Shown here in pieces: positions 33,395 through 42,591 of a DNA stretch of 64,000 nucleotides. A program made the position numbers and the translations under genes. Within the stretch, counting starts at the first letter, position 1; each line of letters starts with the position of its first letter. Source of the stretch: Streptomyces rishiriensis (lineage in GTDB: Bacteria > Actinomycetota > Actinomycetes > Streptomycetales > Streptomycetaceae); NCBI RefSeq assembly GCF_030815485.1, contig NZ_JAUSWV010000002.1, positions 682,001-746,000 on the forward strand, in the 5' to 3' direction. The notes under the pieces are model-generated. The model saw nothing but the letters and a program-made list of their open reading frames with translations, made no database searches and was not told the DNA's origin.

Positions 33395-33823
33395 CTTACT
33401 GAACACGTACGCCTCACGGGCGCTCCGGCTCCTATCCGGCCCGGTCCGCGCTCCCGCTGGGCAGCCGCCGGACACAAGCCGCCCGCAACGCCCGTCACCA
33501 CACGGCCAACCGCACCTGCACCGCTCGGCCACTCGGCCACTGGGCCACTGGGCCACTGCCTCTTTGCCGAGTGCTCATTCTTATCCGTAATCATCTCGGC
33601 TACGTTTATGTTACTGTAGCCGCGGCGGTGGCAGAAAGGCGAGAGTCTCGCATCTACGCAGGTGAGAGCGGCGACTTGGGGAGCCATCCGAACCGGCTGG
33701 TGCGTCCGACATCTTGTCCGGCGCTGCATTCGCCGACGTGCCAGGCACTCCCCCGGCCCGCGCCGTGGGACAGCAGGACCTGCCGCTCGAAGAACGACAC
33801 CTCTCAAGGAGATACAGACGCAT
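33395..33823. promoter_or_regulatory. Divergent promoter region with an inverted repeat
   Basis: No gene is seen. It contains short CGGCCACTGGGCCACT repeats (33530-33560) and an unusually A/T-rich segment with CGGCTAC-12-GTAGCCG (33597-33622), a perfect 7-bp-arm inverted repeat about 200 bp upstream of the secreted hydrolase at 33824. The size and spacing suit a TetR-type operator, but no TetR gene is adjacent. Confidence 0.5.
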
Positions 33824-34678
33824 ATGAAGGCGAAGATGAAGCGTGTGCTGCGCCCCTCCCGTCGGCGTGTTTCCGCGCTCGCGGCCGTGGCCGGCGTGGC
33901 CGCTCTCAGCCTGGCGTCCATGACGTCGGCCCCCGCGGCCACCGCCGGGCCCGCCGCGCAGGCAGCGAAGCCCACGGTCGTGCTGGTGCACGGGGCCTTC
34001 GCGGACTCCTCCAGCTGGAACAGCGTGATCACGCGCCTGCGGCACGACGGCTATCCGGTCGTCGCTCCCGCCAACCCGCTGCGTGGGGTGGCCGGCGACT
34101 CGGACTACCTGGAGAGCTATCTCAAGAGCGTGAAGGGGCCGGTCGTCCTCGTCGGCCACTCCTACGGCGGTTCCGTGATCAGTGACGCCGCCGCGGGCAA
34201 CCCGGAGGTCAAGGCGCTCGTCTACATCGCCGCGTTCGTCCCCGACAAGGCCGAGACCCTCGCGGAACTCGGCGACAGGTTCCCGGGGGCGACCCTCCCC
34301 TCGGCCCTCAACGCTGTGCCCTATCCGCTGCCCGGCGGAGGCACCGGCACCGACCTCTACGTCCAGAAGGACAAGTTCCACGACGCCTTCGCCGCCGACG
34401 TGCCCCGGTCGGTCACCGACATCATGGCCGTCACCCAGCGTCCGCTGGCCGCCTCGGTCTTCGACGAGAAGACCACGAAAACCGCCTGGAAGACCATCCC
34501 CTCCTGGGACCTGGTCACCACCCAGGACCACGCGATCGCACCGGCCGAACAGCGCTTCATGGCCAAACGCGCCCACGCGCACACCATCGAGGTCAACTCC
34601 TCGCACGCGGTCGCCATCTCCCACCCCGGCACGGTCACCCGCCTCGTCGAACAGGCCGCCCGAGCCACCTCCAAGTAA
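33824..34678 (+). CDS. Secreted alpha/beta hydrolase
   Basis: A 284-residue exported hydrolase. ATG 33824 has AAGGAG at 33806-33811. The N-terminus has SRRRVSALAAVAGVAALSL then an Ala-rich stretch to about residue 45, a signal peptide with a twin-arginine-like look. The oxyanion region is LVHGAFADSSSW, the nucleophile is VGHSYGGSV, the Asp lies near TTQDHAIAP and the His in NSSHAVAISHP. It belongs to the EstC/salicylate esterase-like group common in actinobacteria. Substrate unknown. It begins a run of small hydrolase/redox genes. Confidence 0.85.
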   Translation: MKAKMKRVLRPSRRRVSALAAVAGVAALSLASMTSAPAATAGPAAQAAKPTVVLVHGAFADSSSWNSVITRLRHDGYPVVAPANPLRGVAGDSDYLESYLKSVKGPVVLVGHSYGGSVISDAAAGNPEVKALVYIAAFVPDKAETLAELGDRFPGATLPSALNAVPYPLPGGGTGTDLYVQKDKFHDAFAADVPRSVTDIMAVTQRPLAASVFDEKTTKTAWKTIPSWDLVTTQDHAIAPAEQRFMAKRAHAHTIEVNSSHAVAISHPGTVTRLVEQAARATSK

Positions 34679-34766
34679 CCCCCTTGGGACATCCGTGCCG
34701 ATCACGACCCGCCGCCTCCGGCCGTCGGTGAGGTGATCGGCGGGCCCGCCGGAGCGGGCGCGTTAA

Positions 34767-35669
<903 letters not shown>

Positions 35670-35672
35670 GCC

Positions 35673-35712
35673 GCACCTCTGCACCTCTGCACCTCTGCAC
35701 CTCTGCACCTCT
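35673..35712. repeat. Five exact copies of an octamer (GCACCTCT)
   Basis: A 40-bp run directly after the hydrolase stop codon (35669). The copies are identical, indicating recent slippage. It does not code, and no stem is formed because the unit is not self-complementary. Confidence 0.9.
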
Positions 35713-35834
35713 GCCTGGTCGGCCGGCTCCGGCTGGCCGACCGCGCCCGCGTCCTCGTATCCCGCCTCATCACGCCCCCCTGCGCGATTCGCCTCACCAG
35801 GGGTGATCGTCCTACTGATGCACAGGAAGTCACC

Positions 35835-36587
35835 ATGAAGGTTCTGATCGTCCTCACCTCGCACGACAAGCTCGGTGACACCGGCCGTAAGACCGGGTTC
35901 TGGCTGGAGGAGCTCGCCGCGCCGTACTACCGGTTCAAGGAGGCAGGCTGGGACATCACCCTCGCCTCCCCCAAGGGCGGCCGTCCCCCGCTGGACCCCA
36001 AGAGCAACGAGATCGCCAACCAGACCCCAGTGAGCAACGAGATCGCCAACCAGACCGACCAGACCCGCCGCTTCGAAACCGACCCGGAAGCGACCGCCGC
36101 GCTGGCGACCACCGTACGCCTGGACTCCGTCAACGCCGACGACTACGACACCGTCTTCTACCCCGGAGGCCACGGCCCCCTGTGGGACCTGGCGGAGGAC
36201 ACCGTCTCCGCCCGCCTGATCGAGACGACGCTGCGTTCCGGCAAGCCCCTGGCCCTGGTCTGCCACGCCCCCGGCGTCCTGCGCCACACCGTCAACGAAG
36301 ACGGCACGCCCCTGGTACAGGGCAGGAAGGTCACCGGCTTCACCAACTCCGAGGAGGACGGCGTCGCCCTGACCGACATCGTCCCCTTCCTCGTCGAGGA
36401 CGAACTCGTCAATCTCGGCGGCATCTACTCCAGGATCGGCGACTGGCAGCCCTACGTTGTCCAGGACGGCCTGCTCATCACCGGACAGAACCCCGCCTCC
36501 TCCGGCCCCGCAGCCGACACCCTCATCGCACTCACCACGGCTCGGGCCGGATCCGTCAGCGAGGAGAGCCTGCCCGCCTCCGCGTGA
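35835..36587 (+). CDS. DJ-1/PfpI-family protein (class I glutamine amidotransferase-like)
   Basis: A 250-residue Hsp31/PfpI-like protein. The nucleophile elbow ALVCHAPG has Cys143; a Glu in FWLEELAAPYY near residue 25 and a His after the elbow complete the usual site. Related proteins act as glyoxalase III, deglycase-like or chaperone factors, removing methylglyoxal. An internal duplication is visible: SNEIANQT occurs at residues 57-64 and 67-74. ATG 35835 follows CAGGAAGTCACC. An Rrf2 regulator lies 3' on the other strand, a common partner. Confidence 0.88.
   Translation: MKVLIVLTSHDKLGDTGRKTGFWLEELAAPYYRFKEAGWDITLASPKGGRPPLDPKSNEIANQTPVSNEIANQTDQTRRFETDPEATAALATTVRLDSVNADDYDTVFYPGGHGPLWDLAEDTVSARLIETTLRSGKPLALVCHAPGVLRHTVNEDGTPLVQGRKVTGFTNSEEDGVALTDIVPFLVEDELVNLGGIYSRIGDWQPYVVQDGLLITGQNPASSGPAADTLIALTTARAGSVSEESLPASA
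36003..36056 (+). repeat. In-frame direct duplication inside the DJ-1-like gene
   Basis: Two identical 24-bp copies (36003-36026 and 36033-36056) with a 30-bp period, giving SNEIANQTPV then SNEIANQTDQ. Ten residues are therefore added in frame next to the PPLDPK segment. The exact identity of the DNA suggests a recent event. Confidence 0.9.
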
Positions 36588-36600
36588 AAGATCTTCCTCG

Positions 36601-36642
36601 CGCTTTCGGCCCGGCGGGCTTCAGCCCGGCGGGCCGAAAGCG
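36601..36642. terminator. Terminator between DJ-1-like and rrf2 genes
   Basis: A 13-bp perfect outer stem (CGCTTTCGGCCCG at 36601-36613 with its complement at 36630-36642) and a smaller inner GGGC-TTCA-GCCC hairpin. It lies 14 bp after the DJ-1-like stop and can also serve the convergent rrf2 gene. Confidence 0.85.
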
Positions 36643-36718
36643 TTTCGCACAACGCCTATGGCCGACTCTCGCTCCGCCTTACGGCACAGTCCTCCCCGGC
36701 CGGCGCGGAGGATCGCGG

Positions 36719-37165
36719 TCAGGCGCTCTCCAGGAGCCGCGCCGCCTCCGGAACACCTTGCGCGATGTCCTGCACGGTGAAGTGCCCGAGGGCCGTCGCC
36801 ACAGCGTGGGCGACCGTACGGTCGATCGACACCAGGGACTTCTGGACGGACCGGCCCATGACACATGAGGGATCGGGGCCGTGCAGTCCGAGCACGGGTT
36901 CGTCGCCCTGAAGGAGCAGCCATACCTGTGCGAGGGGGATCTGGGCAGGGTCGGCTGCCAGTTCCCAGCCGCCGTTCACGCCGGACCGGGAGCGGACCAG
37001 CCCCGCGTTCCGCATCGGTCCGAGGACGCGGCGTACATAGACCGCGTTGACGTTGGCACTCTTGGAGAGTTCCTCGGAACTCACGGCGTGGCCATCAGCG
37101 GCGACTGTCAGGATGACTAGTACGTGCACGGCGACGGCGAACTGGGTGTTCGTGGAGCGGGCCAT
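36719..37165 (-). CDS. Rrf2-family transcriptional regulator (without Fe-S cysteines)
   Basis: A 148-residue winged-helix protein beginning MARSTNTQFAVAVHVLVILTV, the typical Rrf2 opening. The recognition region is SSEELSKSANVNAVYVRRVLGPMRNAGLVRSRSGVNGGWELA. Only one cysteine is present, so it cannot hold the three-cysteine Fe-S cluster of IscR/NsrR; it belongs with YwnA-like members. It is convergent with the DJ-1-like gene and likely controls it and itself through the A/T-rich 37160-37195 region. Confidence 0.88.
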   Translation of the reverse strand: MARSTNTQFAVAVHVLVILTVAADGHAVSSEELSKSANVNAVYVRRVLGPMRNAGLVRSRSGVNGGWELAADPAQIPLAQVWLLLQGDEPVLGLHGPDPSCVMGRSVQKSLVSIDRTVAHAVATALGHFTVQDIAQGVPEAARLLESA

Positions 37166-37706
37166 TACCCCATCTTGCCATTTTTGTCACCATCGTGGCT
37201 ACAGGCGCCAGGCGCCTGCCCGGGAACCCGAGAAGGACTACGCAGACGTGGGAACAGGCGGACACGATGTGCGCACCCTCGGCCGAGCCCATGCGCGTCT
37301 GTCGTCCCGCGTCGGTGCGGGTGAGAAGGCGCATGAGCATCAGGGACGCCGTTCATCAGCTTCTGCACCCCGAAGGACATGCCGACGCCGGTTCGCGAAG
37401 CCGACTTCACAGGCTCGGGCACATGTCGGGAGCCGGCTCGCCGAGCGCTACTTCGCCTATCCCCTCGACGGCCTTCGTCCGTCGAGGGGTACCTCTGTGT
37501 CTCTTTCGTCCAGCGAGGCGTACTGCGCGAAGAGGGCGTTGAGTGCCTTGACCACGCGCGCCGGGAAGCAGGGAGGCCCGGCTGCTGCGCCTGCGGAAGG
37601 CGGCGGCGAAGGTGAGGGACGCGCCCTCCGTGTTCCTCGACGTCCCCATCGAGAGTGACGGCGGCGAGGGTGGCAGGGAACCAGTGCCGCTGAGTGTGGC
37701 TCAGGC
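37166..37706. other. Intergenic region with a strong hairpin, no recognised gene
   Basis: No convincing coding sequence. It contains a perfect 11-bp stem CCCCTCGACGG/CCGTCGAGGGG (37461-37471/37479-37489, 7-nt loop) that could end transcription of a lost gene. Several open frames exist on both strands, but all are Arg-rich shadows. Confidence 0.4.
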
Positions 37707-37930
37707 ATGGGAGCGGAGCGGATCGAGCGGCTCGTCACCCGCGAGCAGTTGGCCAAGGCGATCGTGGAGCTCGGCGAGCTGCTGCCCGAGGTACGGTCGA
37801 GGACGCGGACACCGCCTGGCGCAAGCAGCTGCTGGAGCGCTGTGCGACGGTGCGGCCGTTCACCTCGCTGCTGGCCGAGGTGAGCCCGTGGGGGGCGACG
37901 CAGGCCGGCACACCATCGGACTCACCCAGG
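37707..37930 (+). pseudogene. Remnant of a Tn3-family transposase (frameshifted)
   Basis: From ATG 37707 the frame gives MGAERIERLVTREQLAKAIVELGELLP; after a frameshift near 37793 another frame continues VEDADTAWRKQLLERCATVRPFTSLLAEVSPWGA. The combined pattern resembles the DUF4158/N-terminal part of Tn3-type TnpA proteins. Only about 75 codons are left and the active site is missing. The identification rests on memory of the family pattern and is tentative. Confidence 0.4.
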
Positions 37931-38050
37931 ACCTGACGGACCTGATGAGCACCGGGAACACGGGACAGGGTCCCGGCCTGGCTCAGGTTCCAGTGGTCGT
38001 TGCAACACCCCGGTTCAGGGGTGGCAGTGGCATGTACTGCTCGTCGGCGC

Positions 38051-38806
38051 TTACGGGACCAGCACGCGCTCGCCGGTGAGGACGATGCGGACCTCGATGT
38101 CCGGGGCGAGGCGGGCGACGGCGTCGGCGTAGTGGCGGGGGTCGGGGTCGGTCTTGGTCATCATCCGGTCGCCGAGGCGGCCGCTGTGGAAGGCGTAGTG
38201 GTGCGGGATCGCCAGGGTGGGGCGCAGCGCCGCGGTCAGGCCGGCGGCTTGTTCGGCGTCCATGACGAACTGCCGCATGCCGAGCGGGCGGACGCACAGG
38301 CCGTTGGTCGGCAGGATGGCGAGGTCGACGGGGCCGATCCGGTCAGGGATGGTGTCGAGTTCGGGGACGCGTAGCGAGTCGCCGCCGAAGAACACGGTGC
38401 GGCCTTCGGCCTGGAGGACGAAGGTCACCTCGTGGACGCCGTGCTCGCCGGGGGTCGCGGTCACCACCAGGGGGCCGACGGTCGTCGCCTCCCATGCCTC
38501 GATGGCGCGGACGTCACGGAAGCCCTTGGCGCGGGCGATGGTCGCGACGGTGCCGGGGCCGATCAGCGGGACGGAGAGGTCGAAGCCGCCGTCGAGCAGG
38601 GCGTCGAGGTCACAGTGGTCGTAGTGCTCGTGGCTGACGACGACCGCGTCGATCCGGCCGAGGCCGGCGACGGTCGTGGCGAGCTGTTCGCCGGGGTGGT
38701 AGGTGGCGGTCTCGGTGAACCAGGGGTCGGTGAGGATCCGGGTCTCGCCGATCTCGATCAGCTGGCAGGCGTGCCCGATCCGGGTCACGGCAAGGGGGGT
38801 GTGCAT
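38051..38806 (-). CDS. MBL-fold metallo-hydrolase (UlaG-like)
   Basis: A 251-residue metallo-beta-lactamase-fold protein. Metal ligands are in SHEHYDH (H59, H61, D63, H64), TATPGEHG and FGGDSLR, with the last His in PHHYAFHSGRL. It starts with THIGHACQLIEIG-type sequence, as in UlaG and related lactonase/phosphodiesterase enzymes. It likely hydrolyses a lactone or phosphoester. It lies 39 bp downstream of the alpha/beta hydrolase on the same strand, so both are probably one operon under the divergent MarR at 39740. Confidence 0.88.
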   Translation of the reverse strand: MHTPLAVTRIGHACQLIEIGETRILTDPWFTETATYHPGEQLATTVAGLGRIDAVVVSHEHYDHCDLDALLDGGFDLSVPLIGPGTVATIARAKGFRDVRAIEAWEATTVGPLVVTATPGEHGVHEVTFVLQAEGRTVFFGGDSLRVPELDTIPDRIGPVDLAILPTNGLCVRPLGMRQFVMDAEQAAGLTAALRPTLAIPHHYAFHSGRLGDRMMTKTDPDPRHYADAVARLAPDIEVRIVLTGERVLVP

Positions 38807-38845
38807 GGTCTCTCCTGCTCTTGGGGGGCCGGTTGCCCGGGTGGG

Positions 38846-39649
38846 TCAGGCGCCGAGGTCGAGGTCGAGGATGGCGCCGAGGAGTTCTTCGGGGGTCTCC
38901 AGCTGCGGGAGGTGGCCGGTGCGGGGCAGCAGGGTGAAGGCGGCGCCGGGGATGGCGGCGGCGTAGGCGCGGCCGTAGTCGGGGGTGACGATGCCGTCGC
39001 TCTCGCCCCAGATGACGTGGACGGGCAGGTGGAGGTCGGCCAGCCGGTCGGCGAGCGTCGGGTCGGACATCGTGGGGCCCGTGTAGCCGATCAGGGCCTG
39101 GAGGTCGGGGCTTGGTCCGGCCTGGCCGGCGGGCGCGACGGGTGCCTTGCGCGGGTCGTGGAAGGAGTAGGTGCTGATCTGCTGCGATGTCATGCCGGCG
39201 AGGTTGGTCATGGGGTGGCCGTCCACCTCGATGCCGACGCCGTCGACGATGACGGCGCCGCTGACGCGCGGGCTTTCCTGCAGGGCGATCTCGGCGGCGA
39301 GCCAGCCGCCGAAGGAGTTGCCGACGACGGTGACGTCGGTGAGGTCGAGCTCCTCCAGCAGCGCGACGTATGCGCGGGCCAGCGCGGTGACGTCGGTGAG
39401 GCCGTCGGCCTTGGGGGTCCCGCCGAAACCGGGGTGGGTCGGCAGCAGCACCCGGGTGTGGGCGCGCTCGGCGAGGCGGTCGGCGAAGCCGGCCATGGTG
39501 GGCATGCCGCCGCCTCCGTGCAGGAGCAGGAAGGGACGGGTGCGGTCGCGGTCCTGGACGGTCATCTCGACCGGTCCGGCGGGGGACGCGACGGTGTAGC
39601 CGGAGGTGCGGGTGGGCCGGAGGGAACCGGCCAAAACGGGGGCGCTCAT
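38846..39649 (-). CDS. Alpha/beta hydrolase
   Basis: A 267-residue hydrolase. Oxyanion region LLLHGGGGMPTMAGFADRL, nucleophile elbow VVGNSFGGWLA, Asp in IWGESDGIVTP, His in PRTGHLPQLETPEE. The GNSFGG form is common in C-C bond hydrolases (MhpC-like) and esterases. It is the first gene of the operon with the MBL protein, divergent from marR at 39740, with about 90 bp of shared promoter. Substrate unknown; loss of MarR repression by a ligand would induce it. Confidence 0.88.
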   Translation of the reverse strand: MSAPVLAGSLRPTRTSGYTVASPAGPVEMTVQDRDRTRPFLLLHGGGGMPTMAGFADRLAERAHTRVLLPTHPGFGGTPKADGLTDVTALARAYVALLEELDLTDVTVVGNSFGGWLAAEIALQESPRVSGAVIVDGVGIEVDGHPMTNLAGMTSQQISTYSFHDPRKAPVAPAGQAGPSPDLQALIGYTGPTMSDPTLADRLADLHLPVHVIWGESDGIVTPDYGRAYAAAIPGAAFTLLPRTGHLPQLETPEELLGAILDLDLGA

Positions 39650-39684
39650 CGTCTTCCATCTCTCTGTAACTCAGCTTGCTTATA

Positions 39685-39726
39685 TAAGGAACCTTAGATC
39701 AGGTCTCGTATCTAAGCAACCTTGGA
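39685..39726. promoter_or_regulatory. Operator pair between hydrolase and marR genes
   Basis: TAAGGAACCTTA (39685-39696) is a palindrome with 5-bp arms; a related, less perfect copy TAAGCAACCTTGGA is at 39713-39726. The two are 28 bp apart. They are the best candidates for binding by the MarR protein at 39740, and cover both divergent promoters. The sequence differs from the 17-mer sites at 33.4 and 57.3 kb. Confidence 0.6.
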
Positions 39727-39739
39727 TCGGGAGTAGACT

Positions 39740-40165
39740 GTGGCCATGCGCGAACCCTCCGATGTCGGCCTGGCCGTCAAACGTCTCCAGCACCGGCACC
39801 AGCGCGCCGCCAACCGGGCGCTGGCGCCGCTCGGCCTGTCGCTGGTCCAGTGGGACACCTTGCGGCACCTGCACGCCAAGCCTGACGCCTCGCTGCACGA
39901 CCTGGCCGTGCTGACCTTCCAGACCGACCAGTCCTTCGGATCGCTGGCCGCCCGCATGGCCGAGCGCGGCCTGATCGAGCGGGTACCAGGCCCCGGACGC
40001 GCCGTCCGCCACCGGCTCACCGAGGAAGGCGCACGGCTGCTGGCCGAGGGCCAGGCCGCGCTCGACGCCATCACCGCGGCCTCGTTCAGCGCCCTCACCC
40101 CCGACCAACTCGACCAGCTTGGCGCCCTCCTCGACATCGCCCTAGGCCCCAACCCCACCGCCTGA
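39740..40165 (+). CDS. MarR-family regulator
   Basis: A 141-residue MarR protein. GTG 39740 has GGGAG at 39729-39733 six bases upstream; an ATG at 39746 is an alternative. The winged helix is SLHDLAVLTFQTDQSFGSLAARMAERGLIERVPGPGRAVRHRLT. It is divergent from the alpha/beta hydrolase-MBL operon and is likely the local repressor acting at 39685-39726. Confidence 0.88.
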   Translation: MAMREPSDVGLAVKRLQHRHQRAANRALAPLGLSLVQWDTLRHLHAKPDASLHDLAVLTFQTDQSFGSLAARMAERGLIERVPGPGRAVRHRLTEEGARLLAEGQAALDAITAASFSALTPDQLDQLGALLDIALGPNPTA

Positions 40166-40332
40166 CCCACCACCACCCGGCATTTCGCCAGGAGATCGCA
40201 ACGGGGATGCCATCGGCCCGACCACGCTGCACGCCCGTGGTGACCCGGGCGGACTCCGGCGCGCTGCGTCAAGGCCGACGTCGTCCGCGAGTGGGTGCGT
40301 CAACTTAACGGCTGATCCTGGGTGTTGAGATG

Positions 40333-40701
40333 TCAGTTGTTGCTCAGGGTGAGGCGGCCTTCGAAGGCGATCTGGAAGGCGTTCAGGGGAGCCTTCCAGC
40401 GCCTGGTCCGCCTCTTGCGGCCCTTGCCGGTCGGGTCCAGGCTCATCAGCGCCATGTAGACGCACGTCAGGGCGGCGGCTTCGTTGAGGAAGTGACCACG
40501 GGCGCGGACGGCCCTGCGGATGCGGGCGTCGAGGCTCTCGATCGCGTTCGTGCTGCAGAGGACCTTGCGTATCTCGACGTCGAAGGAGAGGAAGGGTACA
40601 AATTCGGCCCAGGCGTCGGACCACGGCTTCACGTTCGCCAGATACTTCGTCCCCCAGGAGTCCTGGAACTCCAGGAACCGCTCCGTCGCCGCGCCCTCGC
40701 T
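40333..40701 (-). pseudogene. IS256-family (Mutator) transposase, C-terminal remnant
   Basis: About 122 codons match the end of IS256 transposases: FLEFQDSWGTKYLANVKPWSDAW, FVPFLSFDVEIRKVLCSTNAIESLDARIRRAVRARGHFLNE, then KWKAPLNAFQIAFEGRL-type ending. The final Glu of the DDE triad is in TNAIES, but the two Asp residues are missing because the N-terminal two thirds are gone. The frame extends upstream to 40929 through unrelated sequence. No terminal inverted repeats were found. It marks a break point next to recA. Confidence 0.85.
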
Positions 40702-40845
40702 CGGGTGTCGGGAGCAGTGACGACGTTCGACGGCGCCGCGGTTCAGCGAGGGAAAGCGGGCGGCGGCGCGGTCTGCGTCCGGAGCGGTCCGGTGCGCCGC
40801 CCGTCCCGCTCCCCTCTGTTTGGTACCTTTCACTGGACACGCAAA

Positions 40846-40861
40846 TCGATCGGATGTTCGC
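40846..40861. promoter_or_regulatory. Degenerate LexA (SOS) box upstream of recA paralogue
   Basis: TCGATCGGATGTTCGC, compared with the actinobacterial LexA pattern TCGAAC-4-GTTCGA: the right GTTCG arm is intact, the left has one change (GATC for GAAC). It lies 92 bp upstream of the ATG. Damage control by LexA is possible but may be weak. Confidence 0.4.
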
Positions 40862-40952
40862 TTACTGGGATCTCCGAGCGTCCGTTGTCGGCAGTAGACG
40901 CTCACGTTCTCCGACGTGCGGCGTGCCACACAATCGGACCGGGTGAAAGCTC

Positions 40953-42029
40953 ATGACAGGAACCGACCACGAAAAGGCGCTGGACACGGCGCTCGCACAG
41001 ATCGAGCGGAAATTTGGCAGGGGCGCGGTCATGCGCCTCGGCGAGCGGCCCAATGAGCCCATCGAGGTGATCCCTACAGGATCGACCGCGCTGGACGTGG
41101 CGCTCGGCGTGGGCGGTCTGCCCCGCGGCCGCGTGGTGGAGGTATACGGGCCGGAGTCCTCCGGCAAGACGACCCTGACGTTGCACGCAGTAGCGAACGC
41201 ACAGAAGGCCGGCGGCTCGGTGGCCTTCATCGACGCCGAGCACGCACTCGACCCCGAGTACGCCAAAAAGCTCGGCGTCGACACCGACAACCTCATCCTG
41301 TCCCAGCCGGACAACGGTGAACAGGCGCTGGAGATCGTCGACATCCTGATCCGCTCCGGCGCGATCGACCTGATCGTGATCGACTCCGTCGCGGCCCTGG
41401 TGCCACGCGCCGAGATCGAGGGCGAGATGGGCGACTCCCACATGGGTCTGCAGGCCCGTCTGATGAGCCAGGCACTCCGCAAGATCACCGGCGCACTGCA
41501 CCAGTCCCAGACCACCGCGATCTTCATCAACCAGCTCCGCGAGAAGATCGGCGTGATGTTCGGCTCCCCGGAGACCACGACCGGCGGCCGGGCACTGAAG
41601 TTCTACGCCTCGGTGCGACTCGACATCCGCCGCATCGAGACCCTGAAGGACGGCACCGACGCGGTCGGCAACCGCACCCGCGTCAAGGTCGTCAAGAACA
41701 AGGTCGCGCCGCCCTTCAAGCAGGCCGAGTTCGACATCCTCTACGGCCAGGGCATCAGCCGCGAGGGCGGCCTGATCGACATGGGCGTGGAGAACGGCTT
41801 CGTCCGCAAGGCCGGCGCCTGGTACACGTACGAGGGCGCCCAGCTCGGCCAGGGCAAGGAGAATGCCCGCAACTTCCTCAAGGACAACCCCGACCTCGCC
41901 AACGAGATCGAGAAGAAGATCCTCGAGAAGCTCGGAATCGGGGCACCGGCGAAGGCCACAGTCGCCGAGGACACGGGCGCCGTCCCGGTCCCTGGTGCCG
42001 CCCGGGCCTCGGCGGGAAACGCCGCCTGA
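40953..42029 (+). CDS. recA: RecA recombinase paralogue (no recX downstream)
   Basis: A 358-residue RecA. Walker A GPESSGKT is at residues 66-73, the L2 and filament-forming segments ([33 protein letters not shown]) are intact, and Walker B is in [12 protein letters not shown]. Compared with the remembered Streptomyces housekeeping RecA it has changes at otherwise fixed places ([47 protein letters not shown]) and a short, weakly acidic C-terminal tail. Normal streptomycete recA is followed by recX; here the next gene is on the other strand, far away. It sits between an IS256 remnant and the Rhs locus, so it may be a mobile second copy. It probably forms DNA filaments; any special role is inference. 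Confidence 0.9.
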   Translation: MTGTDHEKALDTALAQIERKFGRGAVMRLGERPNEPIEVIPTGSTALDVALGVGGLPRGRVVEVYGPESSGKTTLTLHAVANAQKAGGSVAFIDAEHALDPEYAKKLGVDTDNLILSQPDNGEQALEIVDILIRSGAIDLIVIDSVAALVPRAEIEGEMGDSHMGLQARLMSQALRKITGALHQSQTTAIFINQLREKIGVMFGSPETTTGGRALKFYASVRLDIRRIETLKDGTDAVGNRTRVKVVKNKVAPPFKQAEFDILYGQGISREGGLIDMGVENGFVRKAGAWYTYEGAQLGQGKENARNFLKDNPDLANEIEKKILEKLGIGAPAKATVAEDTGAVPVPGAARASAGNAA

Positions 42030-42540
42030 CAGGCACGGGCACGGCCTGGCCGGGGGCAGGCTTCCGACATGTTCAGCATCTCGGCGTGCTCCACGGCCCA
42101 GATCCGCTCGCATGCCTGTTCCGTGCAGAGAACCTGCTCGTGCGCGTCCGGGCGTTACCAGCCCATAGGCGAGGCCCAGAGGACACCGCGCTCGGCAAGG
42201 AATCGATGACCATGTCAGGATCCGGCTGGTCGGGAGCGGCCGGACGTGTCGGGGATGCCGGGCACTTCGGGCATGGCTCCCTCCTCGTGGGGGTCGGCTG
42301 GAGGCAATAGGTAACCGGGGAGCACGGGGAGTTGTGCATCCCGCGCGAGCGGAGGTGTTCCGTGGCGCAAGATCCGGAGCATTCCCGGACCAAGTTGGCG
42401 GCAATCACCGACAGCACTCTCGTTTTCGCAGATCAACGCAGCCGCCACGCGGGGCTGAGTGGCGGTGCAGCTTCCCCGGCAGGGACGTCCACTGAGTCCC
42501 GCGCCGCTCATGAGCCGAAGCACATTTCCCAGTGGAATGC
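42030..42540. other. Region after recA with no recognised gene
   Basis: A 511-bp stretch with mixed base composition. One 73-codon frame (from GTG 42363, MAQDPEHSRTKLAAITDSTLV) has a nearby GGAGG and could be a small gene, but there is no family match and its codon use is weak. Otherwise nothing is seen. Confidence 0.3.
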
Positions 42541-42575
42541 CGAGAGGCCGGGCTCTGGGAGAGCACGGCCTCTCG
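42541..42575. terminator. Terminator between recA region and the Rhs-immunity unit
   Basis: A perfect 10-bp stem CGAGAGGCCG (42541-42550) with CGGCCTCTCG (42566-42575) and a 15-nt loop, 16 bp past the leftward stop of the 105-residue gene. It ends the Rhs-immunity transcript. Confidence 0.75.
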
Positions 42576-42591
42576 GGTGGTGACGTGGCGC

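Noticed and set aside
40166..40332. Terminal inverted repeat of the IS256 element
   Set aside because: No matching end was found on the other side of the transposase fragment.
42363..42583. Small 73-codon gene after recA
   Set aside because: Weak codon bias and no family; mentioned only in the gap entry.
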